Assembly (NCBI GenBank): GCA_000244995.1
Contig: CM001438.1
Location: 2,194,090-2,258,089, forward strand
Length of the DNA: 64,000 bases
From: Burkholderiales bacterium JOSHI_001
Lineage (GTDB): Bacteria > Pseudomonadota > Gammaproteobacteria > Burkholderiales > Burkholderiaceae_C
Direction: 5' to 3'
Shown: positions 48,913 to 57,419 of the stretch, piece after piece
Layout: every line of letters begins with the position of its first letter
How positions within the stretch are numbered: the stretch's first letter is position 1
Notes under the pieces: generated by a model
Database searches by the model: none
What the model saw: only the letters and a program-made list of their open reading frames with translations
What the model was told of the DNA's origin: nothing
Program-made: the position numbers and the translations under genes

Positions 48913-49083
48913 TCAGCGGCTGCGGCTGTTCTTCAGGCGCAGCATCAGGTGCAGGTATTCCAGCTGCGCGTTCAGCTGCGTCAGTTCGTCGTGCAGGCGG
49001 CGCAGTTTGCGCAGGCGTTCGTCGTCACTGTCGGTGGCGGAACGGTCAGGCTGCGGTGGTTGGTTTTCGGGGCGCTGGCTCAC
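48913..49083 (-). CDS. Small charged coiled-coil protein
   Basis: 56-residue protein. It begins SQRPENQPPQPDRSATDSDD, a disordered acidic and polar stretch, and ends in a heptad-like helix (RLRKLRRLHDELTQLNAQLE, then YLHLMLRLK). The start is a GTG at 49083 with AAGGAAAG upstream. Similar small proteins beside Hsp33 or TetR genes seem familiar from Burkholderiales, but I cannot name a family. It converges on hslO with 23 bases between stops. Confidence 0.55.
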   Translation of the reverse strand: MSQRPENQPPQPDRSATDSDDERLRKLRRLHDELTQLNAQLEYLHLMLRLKNSRSR

Positions 49084-49250
49084 GGTGTGCTTTCCTTGGA
49101 TGCGCCCGCGTCCTGACATGCGGGCCATGGGTGCAAATGGTGGCGCCTGGCCCTTCGAATCACAACCCCGTGGCTGGGGTGCGACAAGCGGCCCCGCGTT
49201 CAAGGGGGGGTGCTGTATCTGGTGCGTGGCGGCCTGCCGCAGTCCAGACC

Positions 49251-49385
49251 GGGCTTTCCAGGCCCAGGAAAGCCCGTAGCAGACCACGCAGGGCCGCTGG
49301 CCACAATTCGCCATACCCGAACTTCCACGCGCCGGGCCCGCCAGAGGCCATTGGCGCGGTCGCCGGGGTCCAACGGGTTACCCGT
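49251..49385. promoter_or_regulatory. Two inverted repeats before the double-TetR gene
   Basis: The 308-base gap 49084-49391 holds no gene. CGGGCTTTCC-AGGCCCA-GGAAAGCCCG (49250-49276) is a 10-base-arm repeat; ACGGGT-T-ACCCGT (49373-49385) is a palindrome ending 6 bases before the ATG at 49392. The second is at a position suited to autorepression by a TetR-type protein; the first could be an operator or attenuator. Confidence 0.4.
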
Positions 49386-49391
49386 CGTTGC

Positions 49392-50651
49392 ATGTCCACC
49401 CCCACCACGCTGGCCCCCACACCGCGCTTCCATGAAAAGCGCGAAGCCTTGCTGAGCGCGGCGGCCCAGCAGTTCAACCTGCTGGGGGTGCGCGGGGCCA
49501 CGCTGGCCGGCATCGGTGCGCAGGTGGGCCTGGCCACCAACAGCGTAACCTACTACTACCGCAAGAAGGAAGACCTGGCGCTGGCCTGCAACCTGCGCAG
49601 CATTGCAGCCATCGATGACTGGCTGGCGGACGCCGCACGGCAGCCCACGGTGGCGCAGCGGGTGCAGCGCTTCTTTGCATTGCAGTCCGAACACCTGGGG
49701 CGCATTGAAGCCGCCGAGCAGCCGCAGCTGGTGCACTTCAACGACATCCGTGCGCTGCCCAGCCCGAAGGTGGACCAGGTCTTCGCCGCCTACACCGACA
49801 TGTTCCGCCACCTGCGCGCGCTGGTCAGCGGCCCGGAAACCGCCGGCCTGTCGCGCCCGGCTTTGAACGCGCGCGCGCACCTGCTGCTGTCGGTGTCGCA
49901 CTGGATGCGGGCCTGGATCGTGCGCCACGAGGCCGACGAATACCCGCGCGTGGCCCGGCGGGTGGCCGACATCCTGCTGCACGGCGTGGCCGCGCCTGGC
50001 GCGGCCTGGCAGGCCGCCGACGCCGCCGACCTGCGCTGGAACCTGGCGCGCGGCGGGGACACCGACCCCAGCGGTCCGGGCGACGCCTTCCTGCGCGCGG
50101 CCACCACGCTGGTGAACGAGCAGGGCTACCGGGGGGCGTCGGTGGCCAAGATCTCGGCCCGGCTGAACGTGACCAAGGGCTCGTTCTACCACCACCACGA
50201 CAAGAAGCGGGACCTGATCAGCGCCTGCTTCGAGCGCAGCTTCGACGTCATGCGCCGCGCCTTCCGCCTGGCCGAGGACAGCCCCGGCCGCGGCTTCGAC
50301 CGCGCCTGCGCGGCGGCGCGGGCGCTGGTGCGCTTCCAGTGTTCCGACCAGGGCCCGCTCTTGCGCAGCACCGCCACCAGCGCCGTGCCCGACCCCGACC
50401 AGCGCCAGCGTGTACGCCGCACCATGGACCAGCTGACCGAGCGCATGGGCTGCGTGCTGGTGGACGCGCTGGTGGACGGTTCGGTGCGTCCGCTGGACAG
50501 CCACATCGCGGCGCAGGGCCTGGTGGCCATGATCAACGCGGCGGCCGAACTGCAGCGCTGGGTGCCCGGGGTGGACAGCGACAGCGCCATGGGCCTGTAC
50601 GTGCGGCCGGCCTTCCTGGGCCTGCTGTGCGAGCCCGAATCCGGCGCCTGA
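49392..50651 (+). CDS. Tandem TetR-family regulator (two HTH domains)
   Basis: 419-residue protein made of two complete TetR-like halves. The first HTH is at about residues 15-62 (ALLSAAAQQFNLLGVRGATL, VGLATNSVTYYYRKKEDLAL) with its ligand domain to about residue 215. The second HTH is at about 233-278 (FLRAATTLVNEQGYRGASVA, LNVTKGSFYHHHDKKRDLI) with another ligand domain to the end. The single frame is uninterrupted. Ordinary TetR repressors are about 200 residues, so this could bind DNA as a pseudo-dimer. The convergent neighbour is an acyl-CoA ligase. It may sense an acyl-CoA (inference). Confidence 0.88.
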   Translation: MSTPTTLAPTPRFHEKREALLSAAAQQFNLLGVRGATLAGIGAQVGLATNSVTYYYRKKEDLALACNLRSIAAIDDWLADAARQPTVAQRVQRFFALQSEHLGRIEAAEQPQLVHFNDIRALPSPKVDQVFAAYTDMFRHLRALVSGPETAGLSRPALNARAHLLLSVSHWMRAWIVRHEADEYPRVARRVADILLHGVAAPGAAWQAADAADLRWNLARGGDTDPSGPGDAFLRAATTLVNEQGYRGASVAKISARLNVTKGSFYHHHDKKRDLISACFERSFDVMRRAFRLAEDSPGRGFDRACAAARALVRFQCSDQGPLLRSTATSAVPDPDQRQRVRRTMDQLTERMGCVLVDALVDGSVRPLDSHIAAQGLVAMINAAAELQRWVPGVDSDSAMGLYVRPAFLGLLCEPESGA

Positions 50652-50673
50652 GCCGGCGGGCAGCCCCTGCCGG

Positions 50674-52242
50674 TCAGCCGGCCTCGCCGCCCCAGGCCTG
50701 ACGCAACTCGCGCTTGAGCACCTTGCCGATGGCACTGCGCGGCAGTTCGTCCACCAGGCGCAGGCCCGCCAGGCGCTGGGTCTTGCCCACCTGGTCGTTC
50801 AGCCAGGTGCGCAGGGCTTCGGCCGTGTCGGCGTGGCCGGCGCGGCGCACCACGAAGGCCACCGGGGTTTCGCCCCATTCACGCGAAGGCACGCCCACCA
50901 CCGCGCAGTCGGCCACCGCGGGGTGGCGCTGCAGCACCGCTTCCAGGTCGCTGGGGTAGATGTTGAAGCCCCCGCTGATGACCATGTCCTTGCGGCGGTC
51001 CATCAGCACCAGGAAGCCGTCGGCGTCGAAGCGGCCCACGTCGCCGGTGCGGATGAAGCGCTGGCCCGCGGCGTCGAACCACTCGGCCTGGGCCGACAAC
51101 CCGGGCTGGCCGTGGTAGCCGCTCATCATGGCCGGGCTGCGGCCCACGACCTCGCCGATGGTCTCGCTGCCGCGCGGCAGTTCCTGGCCGTCTTCATCGA
51201 TCAGGCGGATGTCGTGGCCTTCGGCCGGCTGGCCCACGGTGTGCAGCTTGTGCGGGAACAGTTGGCCCTGCAGCACGCAGGTGCCGCCGCCTTCGGTCAT
51301 GCCGTAGTACTCCACCAGCGCGCCGGGCCAGCGCGCCAGCACGCGGGCCTTCAGCGCCGCAGAAAACGGTGCGCTGGTGCAGTGCTTGGCGCGGAAGGCG
51401 TTCAGCCTGAAGTGGTCGAAAGCGGGGTGGTCCATCAGCCGCTGGTACTGCACCGGCACCAGCATGGTGTGGGTGGCGCGGTGGCGCTCGGCCAGTTGCA
51501 GGTAGCCCAGGGTGTCGAACTTGCGCATCATCACCAGCGTGCCGCCATAGGCCAGCGTGGGGAACACCACCACCAGCGTGGTGTTGCTGTACAGCGGCGT
51601 GGCCACCAGGGTCACCGCGTCGGGGCTGTAGCCCGACAGGGCGGCACGGTGCACATGCGCCCAGCGCATGCCGTGCGGCTGCACGATGCCCTTGGGCGTG
51701 CCCGTGGTGCCGCTGGAGTAGATGATGTTGAAGGGCCAGCCTGGCTGCACGTCCACCGGCTGCGGCGTGGCCGGCGCGCCTTGCAGCCACTGCGCCCAGG
51801 GCGTGCCGCCGTCGCTGCCGTCCAGCGTGATGCGTCGCGCCCCCTGCACCGCACCCAGCACCGCCTGTGTGGACGCGTCGGCAAACAGCAGCGGGGCGCC
51901 GGCATCGGCCACCATGCCGGCCAGTTGCTGCGGCGTGGCACTGGGCGCCAGCGGCGCCACCGCCACGCCAGCGCGCAGCGCCCCCAGGAACAGCACCATG
52001 TACTCGATGCTGGACAGGGCGCACACCGCCACCGCCTGCTGCGGCTTCACGCCGTCGCGCTGCAGCGCGGCGGCCACCCGGTCGGCCTGGGCGTTGAACT
52101 CGGCATAACTCAGGCGCCGCTCGCCTTCCACCAGCGCGGTGGCCGCCCCGCGCAGGGCGGCATGCTCGGCCAGCCAATGGCCGGGCGCGCGAAAGGGCGG
52201 CGGCGGGGCCGTGGGCGGCGGGGCGGTGGTGGGCTGGCTCAT
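50674..52242 (-). CDS. AMP-dependent acyl-CoA ligase
   Basis: 522-residue ANL-family enzyme that activates a carboxylic acid as acyl-AMP and then transfers it to CoA. The P-loop is IIYSSGTTGTPKGIVQPH, with YYGMTEGGG (A5-like), YHGQPGLSA, the hinge-region RTGDVGRFDADGFL and DRRKDMVISGGFNIYPSDLE; the terminal Lys is in RSAIGKVLKREL. It resembles medium/long-chain or aromatic acid ligases; the acid is not identifiable. The C-terminus faces the double TetR gene (22 bases between stops) and the 5' end is 106 bases from a divergent lipoprotein gene. Confidence 0.92.
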   Translation of the reverse strand: MSQPTTAPPPTAPPPPFRAPGHWLAEHAALRGAATALVEGERRLSYAEFNAQADRVAAALQRDGVKPQQAVAVCALSSIEYMVLFLGALRAGVAVAPLAPSATPQQLAGMVADAGAPLLFADASTQAVLGAVQGARRITLDGSDGGTPWAQWLQGAPATPQPVDVQPGWPFNIIYSSGTTGTPKGIVQPHGMRWAHVHRAALSGYSPDAVTLVATPLYSNTTLVVVFPTLAYGGTLVMMRKFDTLGYLQLAERHRATHTMLVPVQYQRLMDHPAFDHFRLNAFRAKHCTSAPFSAALKARVLARWPGALVEYYGMTEGGGTCVLQGQLFPHKLHTVGQPAEGHDIRLIDEDGQELPRGSETIGEVVGRSPAMMSGYHGQPGLSAQAEWFDAAGQRFIRTGDVGRFDADGFLVLMDRRKDMVISGGFNIYPSDLEAVLQRHPAVADCAVVGVPSREWGETPVAFVVRRAGHADTAEALRTWLNDQVGKTQRLAGLRLVDELPRSAIGKVLKRELRQAWGGEAG

Positions 52243-52348
52243 GGCGGCGGCGGTGAAGGACGCGGGTGGGCGGATTCTGGCGCGCAGCGGCGGGCCGGGC
52301 CGACCCCGCCTGTCGCTCAGGCGTCATGGCGCGCGCATACTGCTGGCC

Positions 52349-52849
52349 ATGCGCCGTTCGTTTGCTTCGACGACCCTGGCCCTGGTGGCCACCCTGCTGC
52401 TGGCGGGCTGCCTGGCCAGCGTGGCCACACGGGTGCAGCCGGGGCAGGACGAAGCCCAGGTGCGCCAGGCCCTGGGCCCGCCCAACGCGCGCCACGCCGG
52501 GCCCGAGGGCGGCAGCCGGCTGGAATACAGCACCGGGCCGGGCGGGCGCTTCACCTGGATGGTGGACCTGGACGCGCAGGGCCGAGTGCAGCAGGTGCAG
52601 CAGGTGCTGAACGAGCGCCAGTTCACGCTGGTGAAGGACGGCCTCTCGCGCGACGAGGTGCTGCGCCTGATCGGCCGGCCGGCGCACACCGCCGGCATGT
52701 GGCGGGGTGGCCAGATCTGGTCCTGGCGCTGGCCCACCAACGACTGCCTGTGGTTCCAGGTGGCCTTCGCGGCCGATGGCCGGGCCCAGGGCGACGGCAC
52801 CTATGGCCCGGACCCGGCCTGCGATGGCAACGACAGGTCTTCCCGATAG
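52349..52849 (+). CDS. SmpA/OmlA-like outer-membrane lipoprotein
   Basis: 166-residue lipoprotein: signal peptide with lipobox LLLAGC (Cys about residue 21). The mature part has a duplicated BamE/SmpA-like pattern, first QPGQDEAQVRQALGPPNARH and then LSRDEVLRLIGRPAHTAGM with WSWRWPTNDCLWFQVAF, so it may carry two half modules. It is more likely a paralogue of BamE than BamE itself. The ATG at 52349 was chosen because it gives a proper signal peptide. It runs 8 bases before the ArsC-like gene. Confidence 0.85.
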   Translation: MRRSFASTTLALVATLLLAGCLASVATRVQPGQDEAQVRQALGPPNARHAGPEGGSRLEYSTGPGGRFTWMVDLDAQGRVQQVQQVLNERQFTLVKDGLSRDEVLRLIGRPAHTAGMWRGGQIWSWRWPTNDCLWFQVAFAADGRAQGDGTYGPDPACDGNDRSSR

Positions 52850-52857
52850 CGACGCGC

Positions 52858-53208
52858 ATGAGCACCCTGATCTACGGCATCCCCAACTGCGACACGGTGA
52901 AGAAGGCGCGCGCCTGGCTCACCGAGCATGGCATCGAACACCGCTTCCACGACTTCAAGCGCGACGGGGTGCCCGATGCCGAACTGGCCCGTTGGCTGGC
53001 GGCGCTGGGCTGGGAGCGCCTGCTCAACCGCGCCGGCACCACCTGGCGCCGCCTGGACGAAGCCACCCGGTCGGCGGTGGTGGACGCGCCCAGTGCCCGC
53101 GCGCTGATGCTGGCGCAGCCCAGCGTCATCAAGCGGCCGGTGGTGCAGTGGGCCGATGGCCGCTTGAGCGTGGGCTTCAAGGCCGAGGACTGGGCCGCAC
53201 GCCGCTGA
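52858..53208 (+). CDS. ArsC/Spx-family reductase-like protein (YffB-type)
   Basis: 116-residue thioredoxin-fold protein. It starts IYGIPNCDTVKKARAWL, which has a single Cys followed by DTVKKA, as in the YffB/ArsC-like subgroup and not classical arsenate reductase with its three catalytic arginines. SVIKRPVVQWADG is the conserved substrate-side loop. It might reduce glutathione mixed disulfides; no arsenic genes are near. It starts 8 bases after the lipoprotein gene, and its 3' end is followed by the amtB regulatory region. Confidence 0.88.
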   Translation: MSTLIYGIPNCDTVKKARAWLTEHGIEHRFHDFKRDGVPDAELARWLAALGWERLLNRAGTTWRRLDEATRSAVVDAPSARALMLAQPSVIKRPVVQWADGRLSVGFKAEDWAARR

Positions 53209-53218
53209 GTCCTTCATT

Positions 53219-53235
53219 TGCACCTGTTGGGTGCA
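53219..53235. promoter_or_regulatory. NtrC binding site upstream of amtB
   Basis: TGCACC-TGTTG-GGTGCA, a perfect match to the inverted-repeat NtrC consensus with the usual 5-base spacer. It starts 88 bases upstream of the sigma54 promoter, a normal enhancer distance. Confidence 0.8.
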
Positions 53236-53270
53236 TGGCCGCCCCGAGTTGGGCATCGCAGCGACGAAAC

Positions 53271-53287
53271 TGCGGGTTTCTGGTGCC
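53271..53287. promoter_or_regulatory. Second, weaker NtrC-like site
   Basis: TGCGGG-TTTCT-GGTGCC shares the 6-5-6 layout and the GGTGC half, but its left half is changed. It lies 52 bases (about five helical turns) from the first site, suitable for cooperative binding of NtrC dimers. Confidence 0.4.
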
Positions 53288-53305
53288 CAAATGACGCCCC
53301 AATAT

Positions 53306-53321
53306 GGGCACATAAATTGCT
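53306..53321 (+). promoter_or_regulatory. Sigma54 promoter of amtB
   Basis: GGGCACATAAATTGCT fits the -24/-12 consensus TGGCACG-N4-TTGCT, with GG at 53307-53308 and GC at 53319-53320, 12 bases apart. Transcription would start near 53332, giving a leader of about 73 bases before amtB. Confidence 0.75.
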
Positions 53322-53404
53322 TTCCTGGTGCGGTTTGAACGCGCCGACGGCCATGCTCTGGTGCATGTGCACCGAAGCGGCGCAACACCCGAGGAGCAAT
53401 CGCG

Positions 53405-54607
53405 ATGGATCAGGTCAAGCAGGGCACCGACGCCCTGTTCATTCTTCTGGGCGCCATCATGGTGCTGGCCATGCATTCCGGCTTCGCCTTCCTGGAGCTG
53501 GGCACGGTGCGCAAGAAGAACCAGGTGAATGCGCTGGTGAAGATCCTGGTCGATTTCGCCGTCTCCACCATTGCGTACTTCTTTGTCGGCTACGGCGTGG
53601 CCTACGGGGTGCACTTCATGACCGGGGCCGAGACCCTGGCGGCCAAGAACGGCTACGAGCTGGTGAAGTTCTTCTTCCTGCTCACCTTCGCGGCGGCCAT
53701 TCCGGCCATCGTTTCAGGCGGCATTGCCGAGCGCGCTCGCTTCGGTCCACAGCTCATCGCCACGGCGGTGCTGGTGGGGCTGATCTACCCGGTGTTCGAG
53801 GGCATCACCTGGAACCAGCGCTTCGGCATCCAGGGCTGGATCAAGGCCGCCACCGGGGCCGAGTTCCACGACTTCGCCGGCAGCGTGGTGGTGCATGCGG
53901 TGGGCGGCTGGATCGGCCTGACCTCGGTGCTGCTGCTGGGCGCACGCGCCGGGCGCTACCGCAAGGACGGCGTCATCAGTGCGCACCCGCCCTCGTCCAT
54001 TCCCTTCCTGGCGCTGGGCGCCTGGGTGCTGGCGGTGGGCTGGTTCGGCTTCAACGTGATGAGCGCGCAGACCATCGACAAGATTTCCGGCCTGGTGGCG
54101 GTGAACTCGTTGATGGCCATGGTGGGCGGCACCCTGGTGGCGGTGCTGATGGGCCGCAACGACCCGGGCTTCGCCTACAACGGCCCGCTGGCCGGGCTGG
54201 TGGCGGTGTGCGCGGGCTCCGACGTCATGCACCCGGCCGGCGCCTTGGTGGTGGGCGGGGTGGCCGGGGCCATCTTTGTTTCCATGTTCACGCTGACGCA
54301 GAACAAGTGGAAGATCGACGACGTGCTGGGCGTGTGGCCGCTGCACGGCCTGTGCGGCGCCTGGGGCGGCATTGCCTGCGGCATCTTCGGCAGCACCGGC
54401 CTGGGCGGCCTGGGCGGGGTGAGCCTCGGGGCCCAGGTGATCGGCACGGCCCTGGGCGTGCTGTGGGCGCTGTTGGGCGGCGCGGTGGTGTACGGCGCGC
54501 TGAAGGCCGCGCTGGGGCTGCGCCTGTCGGCGGAGGAAGAGTACGAAGGCGCCGACCTGTCCATCCACAAGATCGGCGCCACGCCGGACCGCGAAGTCAG
54601 CTGGTAG
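53405..54607 (+). CDS. amtB: Ammonium transporter
   Basis: 400-residue Amt-family channel with 11 predicted helices. Family signatures are DALFILLGAIMVLAMHSGFA, the FVGYGVAYG helix, the substrate-path region AAAIPAIVSGGIAERARFGP, DFAGSVVVHAVGGWIGLTS with the twin-His pore His, and WPLHGLCGAWGGIACGIFG with the second His. GAGGAG lies 8 bases before the ATG. Upstream sites for NtrC and sigma54 predict expression during nitrogen limitation. Usually glnK (PII) precedes amtB; here it is absent. Confidence 0.95.
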   Translation: MDQVKQGTDALFILLGAIMVLAMHSGFAFLELGTVRKKNQVNALVKILVDFAVSTIAYFFVGYGVAYGVHFMTGAETLAAKNGYELVKFFFLLTFAAAIPAIVSGGIAERARFGPQLIATAVLVGLIYPVFEGITWNQRFGIQGWIKAATGAEFHDFAGSVVVHAVGGWIGLTSVLLLGARAGRYRKDGVISAHPPSSIPFLALGAWVLAVGWFGFNVMSAQTIDKISGLVAVNSLMAMVGGTLVAVLMGRNDPGFAYNGPLAGLVAVCAGSDVMHPAGALVVGGVAGAIFVSMFTLTQNKWKIDDVLGVWPLHGLCGAWGGIACGIFGSTGLGGLGGVSLGAQVIGTALGVLWALLGGAVVYGALKAALGLRLSAEEEYEGADLSIHKIGATPDREVSW

Positions 54608-54639
54608 CTGCGGCGCGCGGCGTCACGCCGCGCCGCCGG

Positions 54640-56865
54640 TCACGCCGCCACTTCTTCGCGCTGGGCCGGGGCCTCGGGCTCGTGGCGGCCGCTGGGCGCG
54701 TCGCACATCGGCAGGTCCACGCTGACCGCGGTGCCTTCGCCGGGGCGGCTGCGGATGTGCAGGCGGCCCCGGTGCAGTTCGATGATTTCCTTGGCGATGG
54801 ACAGGCCCAGGCCGGTGCCCGGGATGTGGCCCGAGGGGTCGGCGCGGAAGAAGCGCTCGGTGGCGCGGGCCAATTCGTCCGGGCTCATGCCAATGCCCTG
54901 GTCCTCCACGCTCACCCGGGCCCAGTCCCGGCCGTCGCTGTGCGGCACCGACGTCCGGACCATGACGATGCTGTCTTCGGGCGAGTACTTCAGGCCGTTG
55001 GACACCAGGTTCAGCAGCACCTGGCGCATCTTCGGCATGTCGGCCTGCACCCACAGCGGGCTGTCGCAGGGGGCGATCAGCACCCGTGGCGCCTGGTCGG
55101 GGCGCAGCACGCTTTCCACCGCCTCGCGCACCACGTGGTGCAGGTTGAACACGCCCAGGCGGAAGTCCGCATCGCGGCGGGAATCCAGCCGCGCCAGGTC
55201 CAGCAGTTCATCCACCAGGTGCTTCAGCACGCCGGCCTGGCGGTGCACGATGGCCACCGCGCGCTGGCGTTTGGCCGGGTCCACCTTGTCGTTCATCAGC
55301 AGTTCGGAAAAGCCGTACACGCTGGCCAGCGGGGTGCGCAGTTCGTGGGCGGCGGTGGTCAGGAACTGGGTCTTCAGCCGTTCCACCTCGGTTTCGCGGG
55401 TGGTGTCGCGGAAGTAGTACACGCGCTGCTGGCCACTTTCGCGCATGCGCCGCTCCAGCACCCGCACCGGCGGCCCGGCCAGCACCACCGTGCCTTCGCT
55501 CCAGGCCAGCGGGGGCGCGGTGGCGTCTTCTCCCACCAGGCCGGACAGCCACTCGTTCACGGCTTCTTCGCTCAGGCCCAGCAGGTCGTCCGGGCGCAAT
55601 TCGAACAGCTGGCTGAAGGTGGGGTTGGTGAACACCAGGCGGTGCAGGTCTTGGCCGGTTCGGTCGAACACCAGCGTGGCGTTGGGCGACAGGTCGCTCA
55701 CCGCGTCCAGCCAGGCGGTGCGGCGGTCGGCCTCGGCGCTGCGCAGTTCGGTTTCCTGCTCCGCGTGGCGCTTGCGCCGCGCCAGCTGGGCGATGCTCCA
55801 GTACAGCAGCAGGTCGGTGGACACCCCCGCCAGCGCCACCAGGTTGCTCTGCCAGGTGTCGGCCGCCGAATCGGCCTCGGAACCGTTGAATTGCACGGCC
55901 CAGTGGCGACCGGCCAGTTGCAGCTGCACCTGGCGCTCGAAGGCCTTCATGCGGCCGGGACGGGCCTTCGACGCAGTGGCCGCCGCGCTGTCGTAAAAGG
56001 CACTCTGGCCCGTGGGATCGGCCTGGTCGCGGATGCGAAAGGCGATGCTGTCCACGTCCTTGCCCAGGATGCCCTGCATCAGGTCGGTGACGCGAAAGGG
56101 GGCGTACACCCAGCCCAGCAGCAGCTTGCGCCGCCCTTCCAGTGTGGCGGGCATGGCGCCGCCGTGGTAGACCGGCAGATACAGCAGAAAGCCCTTCTGC
56201 ACGTTCTTGCCGTCCTCCTGCACCAGGGTGACGATGCCCGACAGCGCGGCTTCGCCGCTGTCGCGTGCACGCTCCATGGCGGCGCGCCGGGTGGGCTCGC
56301 TCATCATGTCGAAACCGATGGCGCGCAGGTTGCGCTTGTCCAGCGGCTCCAGGTACACGATGGCGCTGTACGCGTCGCGCCCGCCTGCCGGGCGCACCTG
56401 GTAGCTGCGGAAGCCTTCGGCGCGCTGCGCCGCTTCGTGCGCTGCCAGCTCGGAAGGCCGCAGCAGGCGCGACACCCCGAAGCCCTGGATGCCCGGGTAG
56501 CGCGTTTCGGGCTGCACCATCTGCGCGTAGCGGCGCCAGGATTCGCGCGTGACCTCGCCCTGCGACGCGAACAGCGCCACGCCGTCACGCAGCAGCGTTT
56601 CGTAGGACGCCATGCGGCGCTCGATGCGGCCCTGGACCTCGTCCGCGCGGCGCTCGAAGCGCTGGCGGGCGTCGTCGATGGCGAAATGCCGCGTGCCCAG
56701 CCAGGCCAGGCCGGTGAGCAGCAGCGACAACACCAGGATGGTGGTGGCGGTGCCGGGCCGCTGCAGCCAGTTGTTCAGCCAGTCCAGGCTGTCGGCGCCC
56801 GATGGCGGCGGCGGGGCGGCCTGGCGGTGGTGCTCGATGACCTCCATGTCCGGCGGGCGGGTCAT
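54640..56865 (-). CDS. CHASE-domain sensor histidine kinase
   Basis: 741-residue membrane kinase. TM1 is at about residues 33-54 (TTILVLSLLLTGLAWLG), a CHASE sensor domain of about 260 residues follows (FGVSRLLRPSE, then LEPLDKRNLRAIGFDMMSEP, which is the CHASE hallmark), TM2 is near residue 340, then PAS (about 380-500), HisKA with His in TTAAHELRTPLASVY and HATPase_c with NLVSNGLKYSPED, DQGIGM and GTGLGLSIAKEI. CHASE domains sense small extracellular ligands. The start is either the ATG at 56865 or a GTG at 56877 that overlaps the stop of the receiver gene (GTGA). Paired with that receiver. Confidence 0.9.
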   Translation of the reverse strand: MTRPPDMEVIEHHRQAAPPPPSGADSLDWLNNWLQRPGTATTILVLSLLLTGLAWLGTRHFAIDDARQRFERRADEVQGRIERRMASYETLLRDGVALFASQGEVTRESWRRYAQMVQPETRYPGIQGFGVSRLLRPSELAAHEAAQRAEGFRSYQVRPAGGRDAYSAIVYLEPLDKRNLRAIGFDMMSEPTRRAAMERARDSGEAALSGIVTLVQEDGKNVQKGFLLYLPVYHGGAMPATLEGRRKLLLGWVYAPFRVTDLMQGILGKDVDSIAFRIRDQADPTGQSAFYDSAAATASKARPGRMKAFERQVQLQLAGRHWAVQFNGSEADSAADTWQSNLVALAGVSTDLLLYWSIAQLARRKRHAEQETELRSAEADRRTAWLDAVSDLSPNATLVFDRTGQDLHRLVFTNPTFSQLFELRPDDLLGLSEEAVNEWLSGLVGEDATAPPLAWSEGTVVLAGPPVRVLERRMRESGQQRVYYFRDTTRETEVERLKTQFLTTAAHELRTPLASVYGFSELLMNDKVDPAKRQRAVAIVHRQAGVLKHLVDELLDLARLDSRRDADFRLGVFNLHHVVREAVESVLRPDQAPRVLIAPCDSPLWVQADMPKMRQVLLNLVSNGLKYSPEDSIVMVRTSVPHSDGRDWARVSVEDQGIGMSPDELARATERFFRADPSGHIPGTGLGLSIAKEIIELHRGRLHIRSRPGEGTAVSVDLPMCDAPSGRHEPEAPAQREEVAA

Positions 56866-56873
56866 GCCCAGGG

Positions 56874-57236
<363 letters not shown>

Positions 57237-57419
57237 GGGGATCGCTTTGGCCACGGCAGTGGCGAGGGACGGGATGGAGCCACTGTAGGCAGCGGCGCGC
57301 TGCCCGGTGGCCGCAACAGGCGGGCCCGGGCCGGCCAGTTCAAGCGATCGGGCCCGGCGACCTGCGGCTATGGTTGCGGCGAACTTGCCGATAGGCCCTC
57401 TTTGCCTGCCCCCGTGCCG

